From positions 2,914,001 to 2,978,000 of the forward strand of contig NZ_JAFBBQ010000001.1 in the NCBI RefSeq assembly GCF_016907255.1: a stretch of 64,000 nucleotides of DNA, written 5' to 3'. Below, in pieces: positions 25,709 through 34,459 of the stretch. A program made the position numbers and the translations under genes. The notes beneath the pieces were generated by a model, which was not told the DNA's origin, made no database searches, and worked only from the letters and a program-made list of their open reading frames with translations. The DNA is from Microbacterium keratanolyticum. Its GTDB lineage: Bacteria > Actinomycetota > Actinomycetes > Actinomycetales > Microbacteriaceae. Within the stretch, counting starts at the first letter, position 1. Each line of letters begins with the position of its first letter.

Positions 25709-26994
25709 CCTTCGGGGCGGGCAGGAGAGCGCCGCACAGCCAGGCGCAGAGCGAGGACATACAGGCCGACGGCGAAGGCCGCGGTGAGCGGTGAGGTCCC
25801 CAGAATCAGCAGTCCGAGGGTGCCGCCCACACCGAGCAGGACGGCACCTGTGACCGCCGCGCCGGACGTCGATGGTGCCGGGACACCCGACTCCCACCGT
25901 GCGAGGAGGAGAGCCGCGAGCGCCGTCAGAGCGAGCGTCGTCACGAGCCAGAGTGGGCGCTGCATCCACCAGTCGACGCTGCTCAACGCCGGAAGGCTCT
26001 GCCCACTCTGCAGCGCGAAAGCCGCGGTGAGGCCGGCCATCGTGAGCAGAACCGGCATGTGCCAGAGGTACATCGTCATGGTACGGGGCGTGATGAACGC
26101 GGTGATCCGCGCGACGAGCGGTCGTCGACTGAACCCGATGACCCGAGAGCGGTACAGCGACAACACGCTCGTGTGCGCGAGGCCCACGAGCAGCAGGGCC
26201 GTGGTCGGCGGGTTGATGTTCGCGATGAGATCCGGGGAGAAGATCCCGAAGGCGCACGCGAGGAACAGCGCGGTCGTGGCGGAGAGTGCGAGGACGCCAC
26301 GCGTACGGCGCGCCAGCGCATCGATGGTGCCGTCGGCCAGGAAGAACCCCAGCTGCTGGAGGGCGATCCAGACGAAGGCGAGATTCAGGAAGCCCAGGCC
26401 GTCGTTCCCGGTCAGCGCGCGAAGGATGTCCACGGTGACCGCGAGCGTGGAGAGAGCGCCGATCGAGAGCAGTGGGGCATCCTCGTGCATCCGGGCGAGA
26501 GTGGGAAGCAGGGCTTGGCAAGCGAGGAAGACGGCGAGGAACCACAGGGGCTGCCCATAGCGGAATCCGGCGGTCACGACGAAGTCGGCCGGGATCCCGC
26601 AGAGCACCAGAACCGTGAGTGCCGCTCCGACAATGCCGACGGCGTAGAGTGCAGGGCGGAGCAGCCGATGCACGCGGGCGGCGACGAAGGCTGTATCCGA
26701 CCCGCCGCGCACCCGGTGTCTGCGGTACGAAAGCAGCCCGGAGAACCCGGCGATGACGAAGAAGAGCGGCATCACCTGCAGGAGCCAACTGACGGGCACG
26801 ATCCACCAGGTTCCGACGCTGGCGTTCTCGAAGACGGGCGCGCCGTCCTCGACTGTCACACCGACCATGATCGCGTGCAGCAGCACGACCCCCACGACGC
26901 AAAGGGCGCGGACGAGGTCTATGCCCGGATCCCGCAGCGCTGCGCCGTCGTGCGCGCTGCTGCTCGGCGTCGCTGGTGCGGTGACAAGAGCCAT
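25660..26994 (-). CDS. Acyltransferase 3 family membrane protein
   Basis: A 444-residue integral membrane protein with ten or more helices. The N-terminal motif DPGIDLVRALCVVGVVLLHA and the following FFVIAGFSGLLSYRR match the acyltransferase-3 (OafA/NodX) family that acylates cell-surface sugars. The acceptor is unknown. The ATG is preceded by GAGGAGGACCC, a strong ribosome binding site. It lies 109 bases downstream of the response-regulator gene on the same strand, with a small hairpin between, and is convergent with bioN. Confidence 0.85.
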   Translation of the reverse strand: MALVTAPATPSSSAHDGAALRDPGIDLVRALCVVGVVLLHAIMVGVTVEDGAPVFENASVGTWWIVPVSWLLQVMPLFFVIAGFSGLLSYRRHRVRGGSDTAFVAARVHRLLRPALYAVGIVGAALTVLVLCGIPADFVVTAGFRYGQPLWFLAVFLACQALLPTLARMHEDAPLLSIGALSTLAVTVDILRALTGNDGLGFLNLAFVWIALQQLGFFLADGTIDALARRTRGVLALSATTALFLACAFGIFSPDLIANINPPTTALLLVGLAHTSVLSLYRSRVIGFSRRPLVARITAFITPRTMTMYLWHMPVLLTMAGLTAAFALQSGQSLPALSSVDWWMQRPLWLVTTLALTALAALLLARWESGVPAPSTSGAAVTGAVLLGVGGTLGLLILGTSPLTAAFAVGLYVLALRLAVRRSPARPEGYARPRALSASPTSSA

Positions 26995-27072
26995 GGGTCC
27001 TCCTCGGATGGGATGTCCTTGGAGGTTATGAACCCGGTGGTAACCCGCACATCACCCTGGAGTGCGGACCTG

Positions 27073-27090
27073 CACCCCTACTCAGGGGTG
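27073..27090. terminator. Small hairpin between response regulator and acyltransferase genes
   Basis: CACCCCT-ACTC-AGGGGTG, a 7-bp perfect stem with a 4-base loop in the short gap downstream of the response regulator. It may be a weak terminator or an operator of the acyltransferase gene. No U tract is visible. Confidence 0.4.
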
Positions 27091-27103
27091 AGCCGCTCGC
27101 GGT

Positions 27104-27775
27104 TCAGGCAGAGGGGGAGACGAGCCCGGTGTCGTAGGCGAGGATCACGGCATGGACGCGATCGCGGAGGTTCAGCTTCGCGAGGATCTTGCCGACGTGC
27201 GTCTTCACGGTCTGCTCGGAGATGAAGAGGTCGGTCGCGATCTCTGTGTTCGAGCGTCCGCGACCGATGAGGACCAGAACCTCGCGCTCGCGTTCTGTGA
27301 GGGCTGCGAGAGCGGTGCTGTCGCGGATGTTCCGCGGCCGGTTCCCGGCAAACTGCTCGATGACCCGGCGCGTGACGCTGGGCGAGAGCAGGGCATCGCC
27401 TCCGGCGATCACTCGGACAGCGTGGACGAGTTCCTCGGGGAGGGCGTCCTTGAGGAGGAAGCCGCTCGCACCGGCCGCAAGGGCGTCATACACATAGTCG
27501 TCGATGTCGAACGTCGTGAGCATCAGAATCCGTGGCACGCTCGCGGCAGGGTAAGAGGGGCCGAGGATCCGCCGGGTCGCTTCGATGCCGTCCATCTCGG
27601 GCATCCGCACGTCCATGAGGATGACGTCCGGGCTGAGGCGGGCGGACGCGGTGATCGCCTCTGCGCCTGTGGACGCCTGTCCCACCACCTGGATGTCTTC
27701 ATGGATGTCGAGCAGAGCCGTGAAGCCTGCGCGAATCATCGCCTGATCGTCGGCGATGAGGATGCGAATACTCAC
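27104..27775 (-). CDS. LuxR/NarL-family response regulator
   Basis: A 223-residue two-component regulator. The receiver domain has the acidic pair DD (9-10), the phospho-acceptor Asp55 in DVILMDVRMPEMDG, and a Lys in FLLKDALPEEL. The C-terminal LuxR helix-turn-helix reads LTEREREVLVLIGRGRSNTEIA followed by SEQTVKTHVGKIL. The start is GTG, overlapping the kinase stop as GTGA, so it pairs with that kinase. Its DNA targets are unknown. Confidence 0.95.
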   Translation of the reverse strand: MSIRILIADDQAMIRAGFTALLDIHEDIQVVGQASTGAEAITASARLSPDVILMDVRMPEMDGIEATRRILGPSYPAASVPRILMLTTFDIDDYVYDALAAGASGFLLKDALPEELVHAVRVIAGGDALLSPSVTRRVIEQFAGNRPRNIRDSTALAALTEREREVLVLIGRGRSNTEIATDLFISEQTVKTHVGKILAKLNLRDRVHAVILAYDTGLVSPSA

Positions 27776-29052
27776 GCGGTCTCCTTGTCGATGGGGTTGG
27801 CGCTGGGCGGGTCTGCAGTCAGCGGAAGAGCGGCATCGACGGTCCAGCCCCCGTCGACGCCGGGCCCTGCGGACAGCGAACCACCGAGTGCCTCGGCGCG
27901 CTCACGCATGCCGCGCAGGCCGAAGCCGCCGGCGTGAGGCGGAGGAGGCGACGCGGATGCCTCGTTTCTGATGTGCACGCGCAGCATCCCCTCGTCCGTC
28001 GTCAGCCGTACCGCTACGGTGCTCCCGGGGGCGTGCCGGACGGCGTTACTCAGCGCTTCCTGCACGATGCGGTAGGCGGCGATTTGAACCCCCTCCGAGG
28101 CCGTCGCCGACAGCTGCGCGTTCTCGATCGAAAGGCTGATGCCCACCCCGGTGCGACGCATCGTCTCGATGAGCGACGGGATGTCGGAGATGCGATGCTG
28201 CGGTGTGAGCTCGGCCGCGTGATCCTCGGTGCGCAGGACACCGAGCATCCGGCGCATCTCGGTCAGCGACCTGCGCGCTGTCGCAGCGATGTCGTCGAAC
28301 TCCTGTGCGGCGCCCTCGGCGATGTCGGGGATGCGGAAGCGCGCGGTCGAAGACTGCACCTGGATCACCGACAGGCTGTGTGCGATCACGTCGTGCAGCT
28401 CGCGCGCGATGCGGGTTCGCTCTTCCACGAGCGCCCGACGCGCCTGTTCGACGGCGGTGTGCTCACGCTCACGCTCGAGCTCCGCCGCCACGTTCCTGCG
28501 GGCTCGGATCAGCGCGGCGATCACGTAGGCGACGACGGCGCAGGACGCCGCGACGATCAGATTCGCGGTGACGACCGCGACGGCATCGGCCGTGCTCGTG
28601 AGGTCTCCGCGGAGGAGGGGAGCTGCCAGCGATGCACCTACGCCGATGATCAGCACCAGCGCGCCGCGACGGAACCCGCCGTGAAGGGTGATGGTCACGA
28701 TGACGAGGATGAACGCGAGCAGCGCGGGTACCGACCACGGCCATGGCGCAGAACGCGCTTGTACCGAGTCCACGACGACGGGGAGCGCGATAACCGCCAG
28801 AGCGAAGAGCGTCAGTGCGGTGCGCGGCGCGACGAGGAACAGCAACGGCACCGCACAGAGCGCTGCCGACAGCAGGAGCGACAGGGCAAGCGGCACGCCG
28901 TAGGCGACGGTGAGTAACGGGACCATGACCGAGAGGATCGTGACTCCTGCCGCAGACAGCAGCACGAGCGCCACGACAGGGAGCGTTCGGGTCATCTGAC
29001 CGTCTGCGATTGGCGATCGCACGGGACGAGAACGGCCGGTCATGCGAATCAT
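27772..29052 (-). CDS. Sensor histidine kinase (HisKA_3 / NarL-partner type)
   Basis: A 426-residue membrane kinase. The N-terminal half (about 20-195) has five to six hydrophobic helices with short loops and no large external domain, which suggests sensing of a membrane or intramembrane signal. A coiled segment leads to the HisKA_3 box RTRIARELHDVIAHSLSV with phospho-acceptor His220. The C-terminal ATPase has the G-box GGFGLRGMRERAEALGG. The ATG overlaps the DedA stop as ATGA. It forms a cassette DedA-kinase-regulator. Confidence 0.93.
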   Translation of the reverse strand: MIRMTGRSRPVRSPIADGQMTRTLPVVALVLLSAAGVTILSVMVPLLTVAYGVPLALSLLLSAALCAVPLLFLVAPRTALTLFALAVIALPVVVDSVQARSAPWPWSVPALLAFILVIVTITLHGGFRRGALVLIIGVGASLAAPLLRGDLTSTADAVAVVTANLIVAASCAVVAYVIAALIRARRNVAAELEREREHTAVEQARRALVEERTRIARELHDVIAHSLSVIQVQSSTARFRIPDIAEGAAQEFDDIAATARRSLTEMRRMLGVLRTEDHAAELTPQHRISDIPSLIETMRRTGVGISLSIENAQLSATASEGVQIAAYRIVQEALSNAVRHAPGSTVAVRLTTDEGMLRVHIRNEASASPPPPHAGGFGLRGMRERAEALGGSLSAGPGVDGGWTVDAALPLTADPPSANPIDKETA

Positions 29053-29669
29053 CCTGCCAGCTGCGGTACGGCGGCGCGACGCCGGCGAAATGCCGCGACC
29101 CGATCAATGACGAGGCCGATGCTCAGAGCGATCACGATTCCGAGCACCGCGCTCAGGAGAGGCTGGTCCTTCAGCCACGCACCCGCAGCCAGACCGATCA
29201 TGACACTGAACAGGCTCCAGCTCGCGCCCGCGAGGACGCTCAGGGGCAGGAACCGGCGCCACGCAAACCCGAGTGCGCCTGCGGACATGTTCACCGCTAC
29301 CCGTCCGACCGGCACGTACCGGGCGCAGAGAATGAGCGAGGCACTGCGCCGATCGAGTGCACGACCAGCATGCGCGAACGCGGAGCGCACCCGCGGCCTG
29401 CGCATCCACGCGAACCGTTCGGTGCCGAGTCGACGTCCGAGCAGGAACGCGATGTTGTCGCCGATCGTGGCTCCGACGGCCGCCACGACACCCAGGAGCA
29501 CGATGGTGCCGACATTCCCCGTCGCTGACGCTGCGGCCGCTGCGGCGACCAGCACGGTCTCGCTGGGGACGGGAGGGAAGAACCCGTCGATGATCGTCAC
29601 GAGCAGCAGCACGAGCACCAGCCAGGGGGAGGCGACGGCCTGCAGAATGAGCTCATTGATCACGTCCAT
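29049..29669 (-). CDS. DedA family membrane protein
   Basis: A 206-residue DedA/VTT-domain protein; the family moves or flips lipids such as undecaprenyl phosphate or phosphatidylethanolamine. The motifs FFPPVPSETVL (entry loop), GDNIAFLLGRRLG and the basic ARYVPVGRVAVNMSAG re-entrant segment are present. Starting at MDVINELIL is supported by TACGGT-N6-ATG upstream; a 12-residue longer form is less likely. It is translationally coupled to the histidine kinase, so the two-component system may monitor a lipid or envelope state linked to this protein (inference). Confidence 0.9.
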   Translation of the reverse strand: MDVINELILQAVASPWLVLVLLLVTIIDGFFPPVPSETVLVAAAAAASATGNVGTIVLLGVVAAVGATIGDNIAFLLGRRLGTERFAWMRRPRVRSAFAHAGRALDRRSASLILCARYVPVGRVAVNMSAGALGFAWRRFLPLSVLAGASWSLFSVMIGLAAGAWLKDQPLLSAVLGIVIALSIGLVIDRVAAFRRRRAAVPQLAG

Positions 29670-29784
29670 CCGTCCACCGTAGAAACGGTGGCCGCTCCGC
29701 AGCATCCACCCCTGGCGCTATCCGCCTCCCTCTCTGGAGTGATCTTGTCCCTGCCGAGAAAGGCAGACGCTCGGGCGCGCCGCA

Positions 29785-29811
29785 TATACTGGGGGGCTGA
29801 CCGCTCGGTCA
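29785..29811 (+). promoter_or_regulatory. Promoter -10 with a TetR-type palindromic operator upstream of the ABC-F gene
   Basis: TATACT at 29785-29790 is a good -10. Seven bases after it comes the perfect palindrome TGACCG-CT-CGGTCA (29798-29811), covering the expected transcription start. This half-site resembles many TetR-family operators. No TetR gene is adjacent. No clear -35 was found. Confidence 0.6.
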
Positions 29812-29841
29812 TCTACCCACCTCAACGAACGGACGTCCGCT

Positions 29842-31440
29842 GTGCTTGCCGTGCACGATCTCGAGATCCGCGTTGGAGCGCGCCTCCTCATGGAGAATGT
29901 CTCGTTCCGCGTCGCCGATGGCGACAAGATCGGACTGGTCGGTCGCAATGGCGCCGGCAAGACGACCCTGACGAAGGTTCTCGCCGGCGACCTGCTGCCC
30001 TCGGGCGGAAAGGTGGACCGCCACGGCGAGCTGGGCTATCTGCCGCAGGACCCGCGCACGGGCAACCCCGAAGACCTCGCGCGCACCCGGATCCTCGACG
30101 CTCGTGGACTCGGCCAGCTGCACATCAACATCAACGAGGCCTCCCACCTCATGGCATCCGACGACCCCGCCGTCGCCGAGAAGGCGATGCGGCGCTACGG
30201 CAACCTCATGGAGCGCTTCGAGGCGCTGGGCGGCTATGCGGCCGAGGCCGAGGCCGCATCCATCGCGCACAACCTGTCGTTGCCGGATCGCATCCTCGAT
30301 CAGCCGCTCTCGACCCTCTCGGGCGGTCAGCGCCGCCGCATCGAGCTCGCTCGCATCCTGTTCTCGGACGCGCAGACGATGATCCTCGATGAGCCCACCA
30401 ACCACCTCGACGCCGACAGCGTCGTGTGGTTGCGCGAGTTCCTCAAGAACTACAAGGGCGGGCTCATCGTGATCAGTCACGATGTCGAGCTCGTCGGCGA
30501 GACGGTCAACCGCGTCTTCTACCTCGACGCGAACCGCCAGGTCATCGACACCTACAACATGAACTGGAAGAACTACCTTCGTCAGCGCGCTGCCGACGAA
30601 GAGCGGCGCAAGAAGGAGCGCGCGAACGCCGAGAAGAAGGCGACGACCTTGCAGCAGCAGGCCGCACGTTTCGGTGCCAAGGCCTCGAAGGCGGCGGCCG
30701 CGCACCAGATGGTCGCGCGCGCCGAGAAGCTGCTGGCGGGTCTCGAGGACGTCCGTCAGGAAGACCGGGTCGCGAAGCTGCGCTTCCCGAAGCCCGCAGC
30801 GTGCGGCAAGACCCCGATCATGGCGACCGGGCTGTCGAAGTCCTACGGCGCGCTGGAGATCTTCACCTCCGTCGACCTCGCGATCGATCGCGGCTCCAAG
30901 GTTGTCATCCTCGGTCTCAACGGTGCCGGCAAGACGACGATGCTCCGGATGCTCGCGGGCGTCGACGAGCCCGATACCGGAACCATCGAGCACGGTCACG
31001 GCCTCAAGATCGGGTACTACGCACAGGAGCACGAGAACCTCGATGTCGATCGCTCGGTGCTGCAGAACATGGTCTCGGCCGCGCCGCACATCACCGAGAC
31101 GGAAGCACGCCGTGTGCTCGGTTCGTTCCTGTTCACAGGTGACGATGTGCTCAAGCCCGCCGGCGTGCTCTCCGGCGGTGAGAAGACGCGGCTCTCTCTC
31201 GCGACGCTCGTCGTCTCCTCGGCCAACCTGCTGCTTCTCGATGAGCCGACGAACAACCTCGACCCGGCGTCGCGTCTGGAGATCCTCGACGCACTCGCGC
31301 ATTACGAAGGCGCGGTCGTGCTGGTCTCGCACGACCCCGGTGCCGTCCAGGCACTCAACCCCGAGCGCGTGCTGATCCTTCCGGACGGCGTCGAGGACAT
31401 CTGGAGTCAGGAGTACCAGGACCTCATCGAGCTCGCCTGA
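29842..31440 (+). CDS. ABC-F family ATPase
   Basis: A soluble twin-ABC protein of 532 residues with no membrane part. It has two ATPase cores: Walker A GRNGAGKTT near 34 and GLNGAGKTTML near 355; signatures LSGGQRRRIELA and LSGGEKTRLSLA; Walker B ILDEPTNHLD and LLDEPTNNLD. A charged helical linker between (about 245-300) corresponds to the P-site tRNA-interaction motif. ABC-F proteins act on ribosomes in translation control or antibiotic protection; which applies is not shown. The start is GTG. The palindrome at its promoter suggests induction, as for resistance-type members. Confidence 0.92.
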   Translation: MLAVHDLEIRVGARLLMENVSFRVADGDKIGLVGRNGAGKTTLTKVLAGDLLPSGGKVDRHGELGYLPQDPRTGNPEDLARTRILDARGLGQLHININEASHLMASDDPAVAEKAMRRYGNLMERFEALGGYAAEAEAASIAHNLSLPDRILDQPLSTLSGGQRRRIELARILFSDAQTMILDEPTNHLDADSVVWLREFLKNYKGGLIVISHDVELVGETVNRVFYLDANRQVIDTYNMNWKNYLRQRAADEERRKKERANAEKKATTLQQQAARFGAKASKAAAAHQMVARAEKLLAGLEDVRQEDRVAKLRFPKPAACGKTPIMATGLSKSYGALEIFTSVDLAIDRGSKVVILGLNGAGKTTMLRMLAGVDEPDTGTIEHGHGLKIGYYAQEHENLDVDRSVLQNMVSAAPHITETEARRVLGSFLFTGDDVLKPAGVLSGGEKTRLSLATLVVSSANLLLLDEPTNNLDPASRLEILDALAHYEGAVVLVSHDPGAVQALNPERVLILPDGVEDIWSQEYQDLIELA

Positions 31441-31507
31441 GCGGCGGCCGACTCCGTTCAGGCGTGCGGTCGGAGGTGGATGCTGCCACCCCGGCCGCGC
31501 GCAGCGC

Positions 31508-32329
31508 TCAGACGTGCGCGTCGAGAAGCTCGTCTTCCTCGTCGGCATCGCGATCCCGGCGACGACGCTTCTCGACGACAGGCGCCCCCGCGGCATCTTC
31601 GCGATGCTTCACGATCTCGGTGCGGATGATGTACCCGATGAAGATGAAGCCCATGAGGGCGAAGAGGATCCACTGGATCGCGTATGACAGATGGGGACCC
31701 GGGTCTTCCGTCGGTGCGGGAAGAGCGGCGGGACGCGTGTCGGGGGCGGGGCTCTCGCTCACGAGCTCGCCGAAAGCGCCGGTGTCCAGAGCGTCGTCTC
31801 CGAGGACGGCGGCAACCGTCTCCAGATGGATCGTGGGCACCTGCCCGGGAGGGGCCGTCGTGCGCCCAGAGGGCGGGAGAGGCTCGCTGGGTCGGAGGCG
31901 CACGATGACCTCGACCTGCCCACTCGGGGGAGTGGGAATGACATCCGGCATCGTGCTCTCTCCGGGCGCGACCCATCCGCGATTCACGAGGAACTCGCGT
32001 CCGTCCGCCATGCGCAGCGGCACGAGCACCTCGAATGCGCTGGTGCCTCCGTGAGGGCGATTGCGGACGAGGATCTGATCATCCACGTTGTACGCGCCGA
32101 CAAGACGCACCGGACGCCAGGTGTGATCTTCGCTCAGGGGCTCGCCCGGAGCCAGCAGGTCGTCGAGGGGCACGGGATCCACGTCGTAGTTCTTCGCGAC
32201 CAGCGCGAGCTCGACGGAACGGCTCTCGTTGCGCTCGAACTGCCAGTTGGACAGCCAGACGCACACGATCGCGAAGACGATGGCCACGGCGACGTATCCC
32301 GACCAGCGCAGCACCCACTCACGCCTCAC
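31508..32329 (-). CDS. SURF1 family cytochrome oxidase biogenesis protein
   Basis: Membrane protein aiding heme insertion or assembly of cytochrome c oxidase. The 273 residues have an N-terminal helix (about 10-27) ending CVWLSNWQFERNE, an extracytoplasmic domain with ILVRNRPHGGTSAFEVLVPL and FLVNRGWVAPG, and a second helix near 220-240 with the family motif LSYAIQWILFALMGF. The C-terminal tail is highly charged (KRRRRDRDADEEDELLD). The start is GTG, overlapping the small upstream gene as GTGA. This fits with ctaA/ctaB in the same window. Confidence 0.93.
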   Translation of the reverse strand: MRREWVLRWSGYVAVAIVFAIVCVWLSNWQFERNESRSVELALVAKNYDVDPVPLDDLLAPGEPLSEDHTWRPVRLVGAYNVDDQILVRNRPHGGTSAFEVLVPLRMADGREFLVNRGWVAPGESTMPDVIPTPPSGQVEVIVRLRPSEPLPPSGRTTAPPGQVPTIHLETVAAVLGDDALDTGAFGELVSESPAPDTRPAALPAPTEDPGPHLSYAIQWILFALMGFIFIGYIIRTEIVKHREDAAGAPVVEKRRRRDRDADEEDELLDAHV

Positions 32330-32514
32330 GACAGACCCTCCCGAATCTCGACGGGGAAATCTCGGGCGCGCAGATACTCGCTGAGGAACTCGAGGTGTTC
32401 GTCACAGGCCAACCAGATCTTCTCTCTGTCTGCGGCGTGGATGCGGGGGTTTCGCCAGACGATGCGATGCGTGGCGATCTCGCGGCAGGCGGCGCGCGAG
32501 CATTCGACGCTCAC
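32326..32514 (-). CDS. Small conserved protein with Cys/His pattern
   Basis: A 62-residue soluble protein. C5, C10, C37 and H40 (CSRAAC ... CDEH) could bind a metal, but this is only a residue pattern. Similar short genes sit beside SURF1 genes in other actinobacteria and are often mislabelled in databases. It is coupled by GTGA overlaps on both sides, to the DUF3099 gene and to SURF1, so it may help in oxidase assembly. No function is known. Confidence 0.75.
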   Translation of the reverse strand: MSVECSRAACREIATHRIVWRNPRIHAADREKIWLACDEHLEFLSEYLRARDFPVEIREGLS

Positions 32515-32906
32515 TCCCGACTCGATTCATCATCACCCTCAGCGCTGTCGTTCTGCGCGTCGAGGAGCGGCCTCGACTCATGCAGTGTGATCGTGCGCGG
32601 CTGCTCCGCAGGCGGCGCGACCGGTTCCTGCGAGGGAGGGGCGAGCTGCATCTGCGGAGATTCCGCGGTGGGCTCTTTGTTGTCCGAGCCCGCGTTCGCG
32701 ATCACGACGGCGAAGTAGGGGAGCACCGCCGCGGCTATGCCGAACACCCAGGTGTACCAGCCGTACGGCGTGACCGCGACCATCAGGATGAAGCAGACGA
32801 CGCGAATGCCCATCGTGATGATGTAGTGGCGCACACGGGCGCTCTCCTCGTCGCGCGGTGCGCGCGGAAGCGAGGTGAGCGAGGGGGTGCGTCTGGATGC
32901 CATCAC
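32511..32906 (-). CDS. DUF3099 family membrane protein
   Basis: A 131-residue protein with two close hydrophobic helices (about 30-48 and 50-70; RHYIITMGIRVVCFILMV then GWYTWVFGIAAAVLPYFAVV), which is the DUF3099 signature, followed by a long hydrophilic, Pro/Glu/Ser-rich tail. Adjacent GTG and ATG codons can serve as start (GTG used here, ATG three bases later). It is the first gene of the DUF3099-small protein-SURF1 operon. Confidence 0.85.
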   Translation of the reverse strand: MMASRRTPSLTSLPRAPRDEESARVRHYIITMGIRVVCFILMVAVTPYGWYTWVFGIAAAVLPYFAVVIANAGSDNKEPTAESPQMQLAPPSQEPVAPPAEQPRTITLHESRPLLDAQNDSAEGDDESSRE

Positions 32907-32960
32907 GGTGCTTCCAGCCTACGCCGCTCGGGACGCATCGGCGCCCCGAGCGCGTGCGGT

Positions 32961-33605
32961 TCAGGCGAACCAGGCGATACCGAAAAGGAAGAGGAACCCG
33001 ACGAGGAACAGCGCCGCAAATGCTGTGACGACGTAGCCCATGATCAGTCCGGCGATCGCGAGACCGCGCCCAGCCAGAGCGGGATCGGCACGGAGCCGGC
33101 CCAGTGCCATGTGTCCCGTGACGATCGCTACGATCGCCGCTGCGATGCCGATTCCGAAGATCCCGAAGAAGACGCCGATGATCCCGGAGATGAAAGCGGT
33201 CACGGCCAGGCCGCTCGTGGGACGAGGAGCAGGCGGAAGCGGTGAGGCGGGGACCGGGTAGCCCTGCGGTGCGGGCGCCGCGTGTCCCTGATAGGGGGAG
33301 CCGGGAGTCGCGAAGTACGTGGGCGCTGCCCCGTATGCCGGAGGCGCGTATCCCGGTGCCCTAGGCGCAGGCGCAGGCGGCGTGCCGTAGGCAGGTGCGG
33401 GCGTGGGCGGTGCCGCGTAGGCAGGTGCGGGAGGTGCTCCATACGGAGGCGCAGCCGGCGCGCCATACGCGGCCGTGCGCGGCGCGGGGTCGTTGGTCGG
33501 CGCACCGGGGTAGGGCTGGTAGGGCGTCTGAGGGGAACCCTGCCAGGGAGGGGAGGCCTGGCTCGGCTGGTCGGGGAATCCTCCCGCAGAGGTGTTGTCG
33601 CTCAC
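32961..33605 (-). CDS. DUF4190-type membrane protein with Pro/Ala/Tyr/Gly-rich N-terminus
   Basis: A 214-residue protein. About 120 N-terminal residues are low-complexity (repeats such as PPYGAPPAP and AYAAPPTPAPAYG). A C-terminal part has two hydrophobic helices (about 135-165 and 185-212) separated by GHMALGRLRADPALAGRGLAIAG, which is the DUF4190 motif. The proline-rich arm probably faces the cytoplasm. The start is GTG after GAAGGAGCA. Function unknown; it stands alone, divergent from the fabG-like gene. Confidence 0.85.
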   Translation of the reverse strand: MSDNTSAGGFPDQPSQASPPWQGSPQTPYQPYPGAPTNDPAPRTAAYGAPAAPPYGAPPAPAYAAPPTPAPAYGTPPAPAPRAPGYAPPAYGAAPTYFATPGSPYQGHAAPAPQGYPVPASPLPPAPRPTSGLAVTAFISGIIGVFFGIFGIGIAAAIVAIVTGHMALGRLRADPALAGRGLAIAGLIMGYVVTAFAALFLVGFLFLFGIAWFA

Positions 33606-33735
33606 GCTGCTCCTTCGTCGATGGATTCAGCGTTTCAGCCGGAACGAGAGCGTGTCAACTCGTCTGCTCCGCAGGATGCACAGGAGGTCGCTAGGCTGGT
33701 GCGGCCCGCTTTCGCTCTTCTGGGAGAACATACTC

Positions 33736-34446
33736 ATGACCTCTGACCGCGTCGTTCTTGTCACCGGTGGAAACCGCGGTATCGGCCGCGCCATTGCCGA
33801 GCGTTTCGTTCGCGACGGTTACCGCGTCGCGGTCACCGCTCGCAGCGGCGAAGGCCCCGAGGGCACGCTCACGGTGCGGGCCGACGTGACGGATGCGGCT
33901 GCTCTCGACGCCGCCTTCACCGAGGTTGAGAACACGCTCGGTCCTGTCGAGGTGGTCGTCGCGAACGCCGGCATCACGAAGGACACTCTGTTGCTGCGTA
34001 TGACCGAGGATGACTTCGACAGCGTCGTCGCCACCAACCTCGGCGGAACATTCCGCGTGGTCAAGCGTGCGTCGAAGGCGATGCTGCGGGCGCGGTTCGG
34101 TCGCGTCATCCTGATCTCGAGTGTCGTGGGTCTCTACGGTTCGGCCGGGCAGATCAACTACTCGGCGTCGAAGAGCGCCCTTGTCGGTTTCGCTCGTTCG
34201 CTCACGCGCGAACTCGGCGGTCGCGGCATCACGGCCAACGTCGTGGCGCCCGGCTTCATCGAGACGGACATGACCGCGGAACTGCCCGAAGAGACCCAGA
34301 AGCAGTACAAGGCCAACATCCCCGCCGGACGATTCGCCAGCGCGGACGAGGTCGCGGGTGTCGTGACCTGGCTGGCCTCCGACGATGCCGCCTACATCTC
34401 GGGCGCAGTCATCCCGGTGGACGGCGGCCTTGGCATGGGCCACTGA
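33736..34446 (+). CDS. fabG: SDR-family oxidoreductase, FabG-like (3-oxoacyl-ACP reductase)
   Basis: NADP(H)-dependent short-chain dehydrogenase of 236 residues. Visible are the cofactor loop TGGNRGIGRA (10-19), NAG in VVANAGITKDTLL, the catalytic Ser in LISSVVGLYG, Tyr and Lys in NYSASKSA, and the C-terminal IPVDGGLGMGH. The ITKDTLLLRM stretch is typical of FabG of fatty-acid synthesis. No other fatty-acid synthesis gene is adjacent, so the exact substrate is not certain. The frame extends upstream, but this ATG begins the conserved domain. Confidence 0.88.
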   Translation: MTSDRVVLVTGGNRGIGRAIAERFVRDGYRVAVTARSGEGPEGTLTVRADVTDAAALDAAFTEVENTLGPVEVVVANAGITKDTLLLRMTEDDFDSVVATNLGGTFRVVKRASKAMLRARFGRVILISSVVGLYGSAGQINYSASKSALVGFARSLTRELGGRGITANVVAPGFIETDMTAELPEETQKQYKANIPAGRFASADEVAGVVTWLASDDAAYISGAVIPVDGGLGMGH

Positions 34447-34459
34447 CGCGGCAGCAGCC

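Noticed and set aside
33238..33590. Repetitive GC-rich segment resembling a satellite or CRISPR-like array
   Set aside because: It encodes the Pro/Ala/Tyr/Gly-rich arm of the DUF4190-type protein in an intact frame; repeat units vary and there are no spacers.
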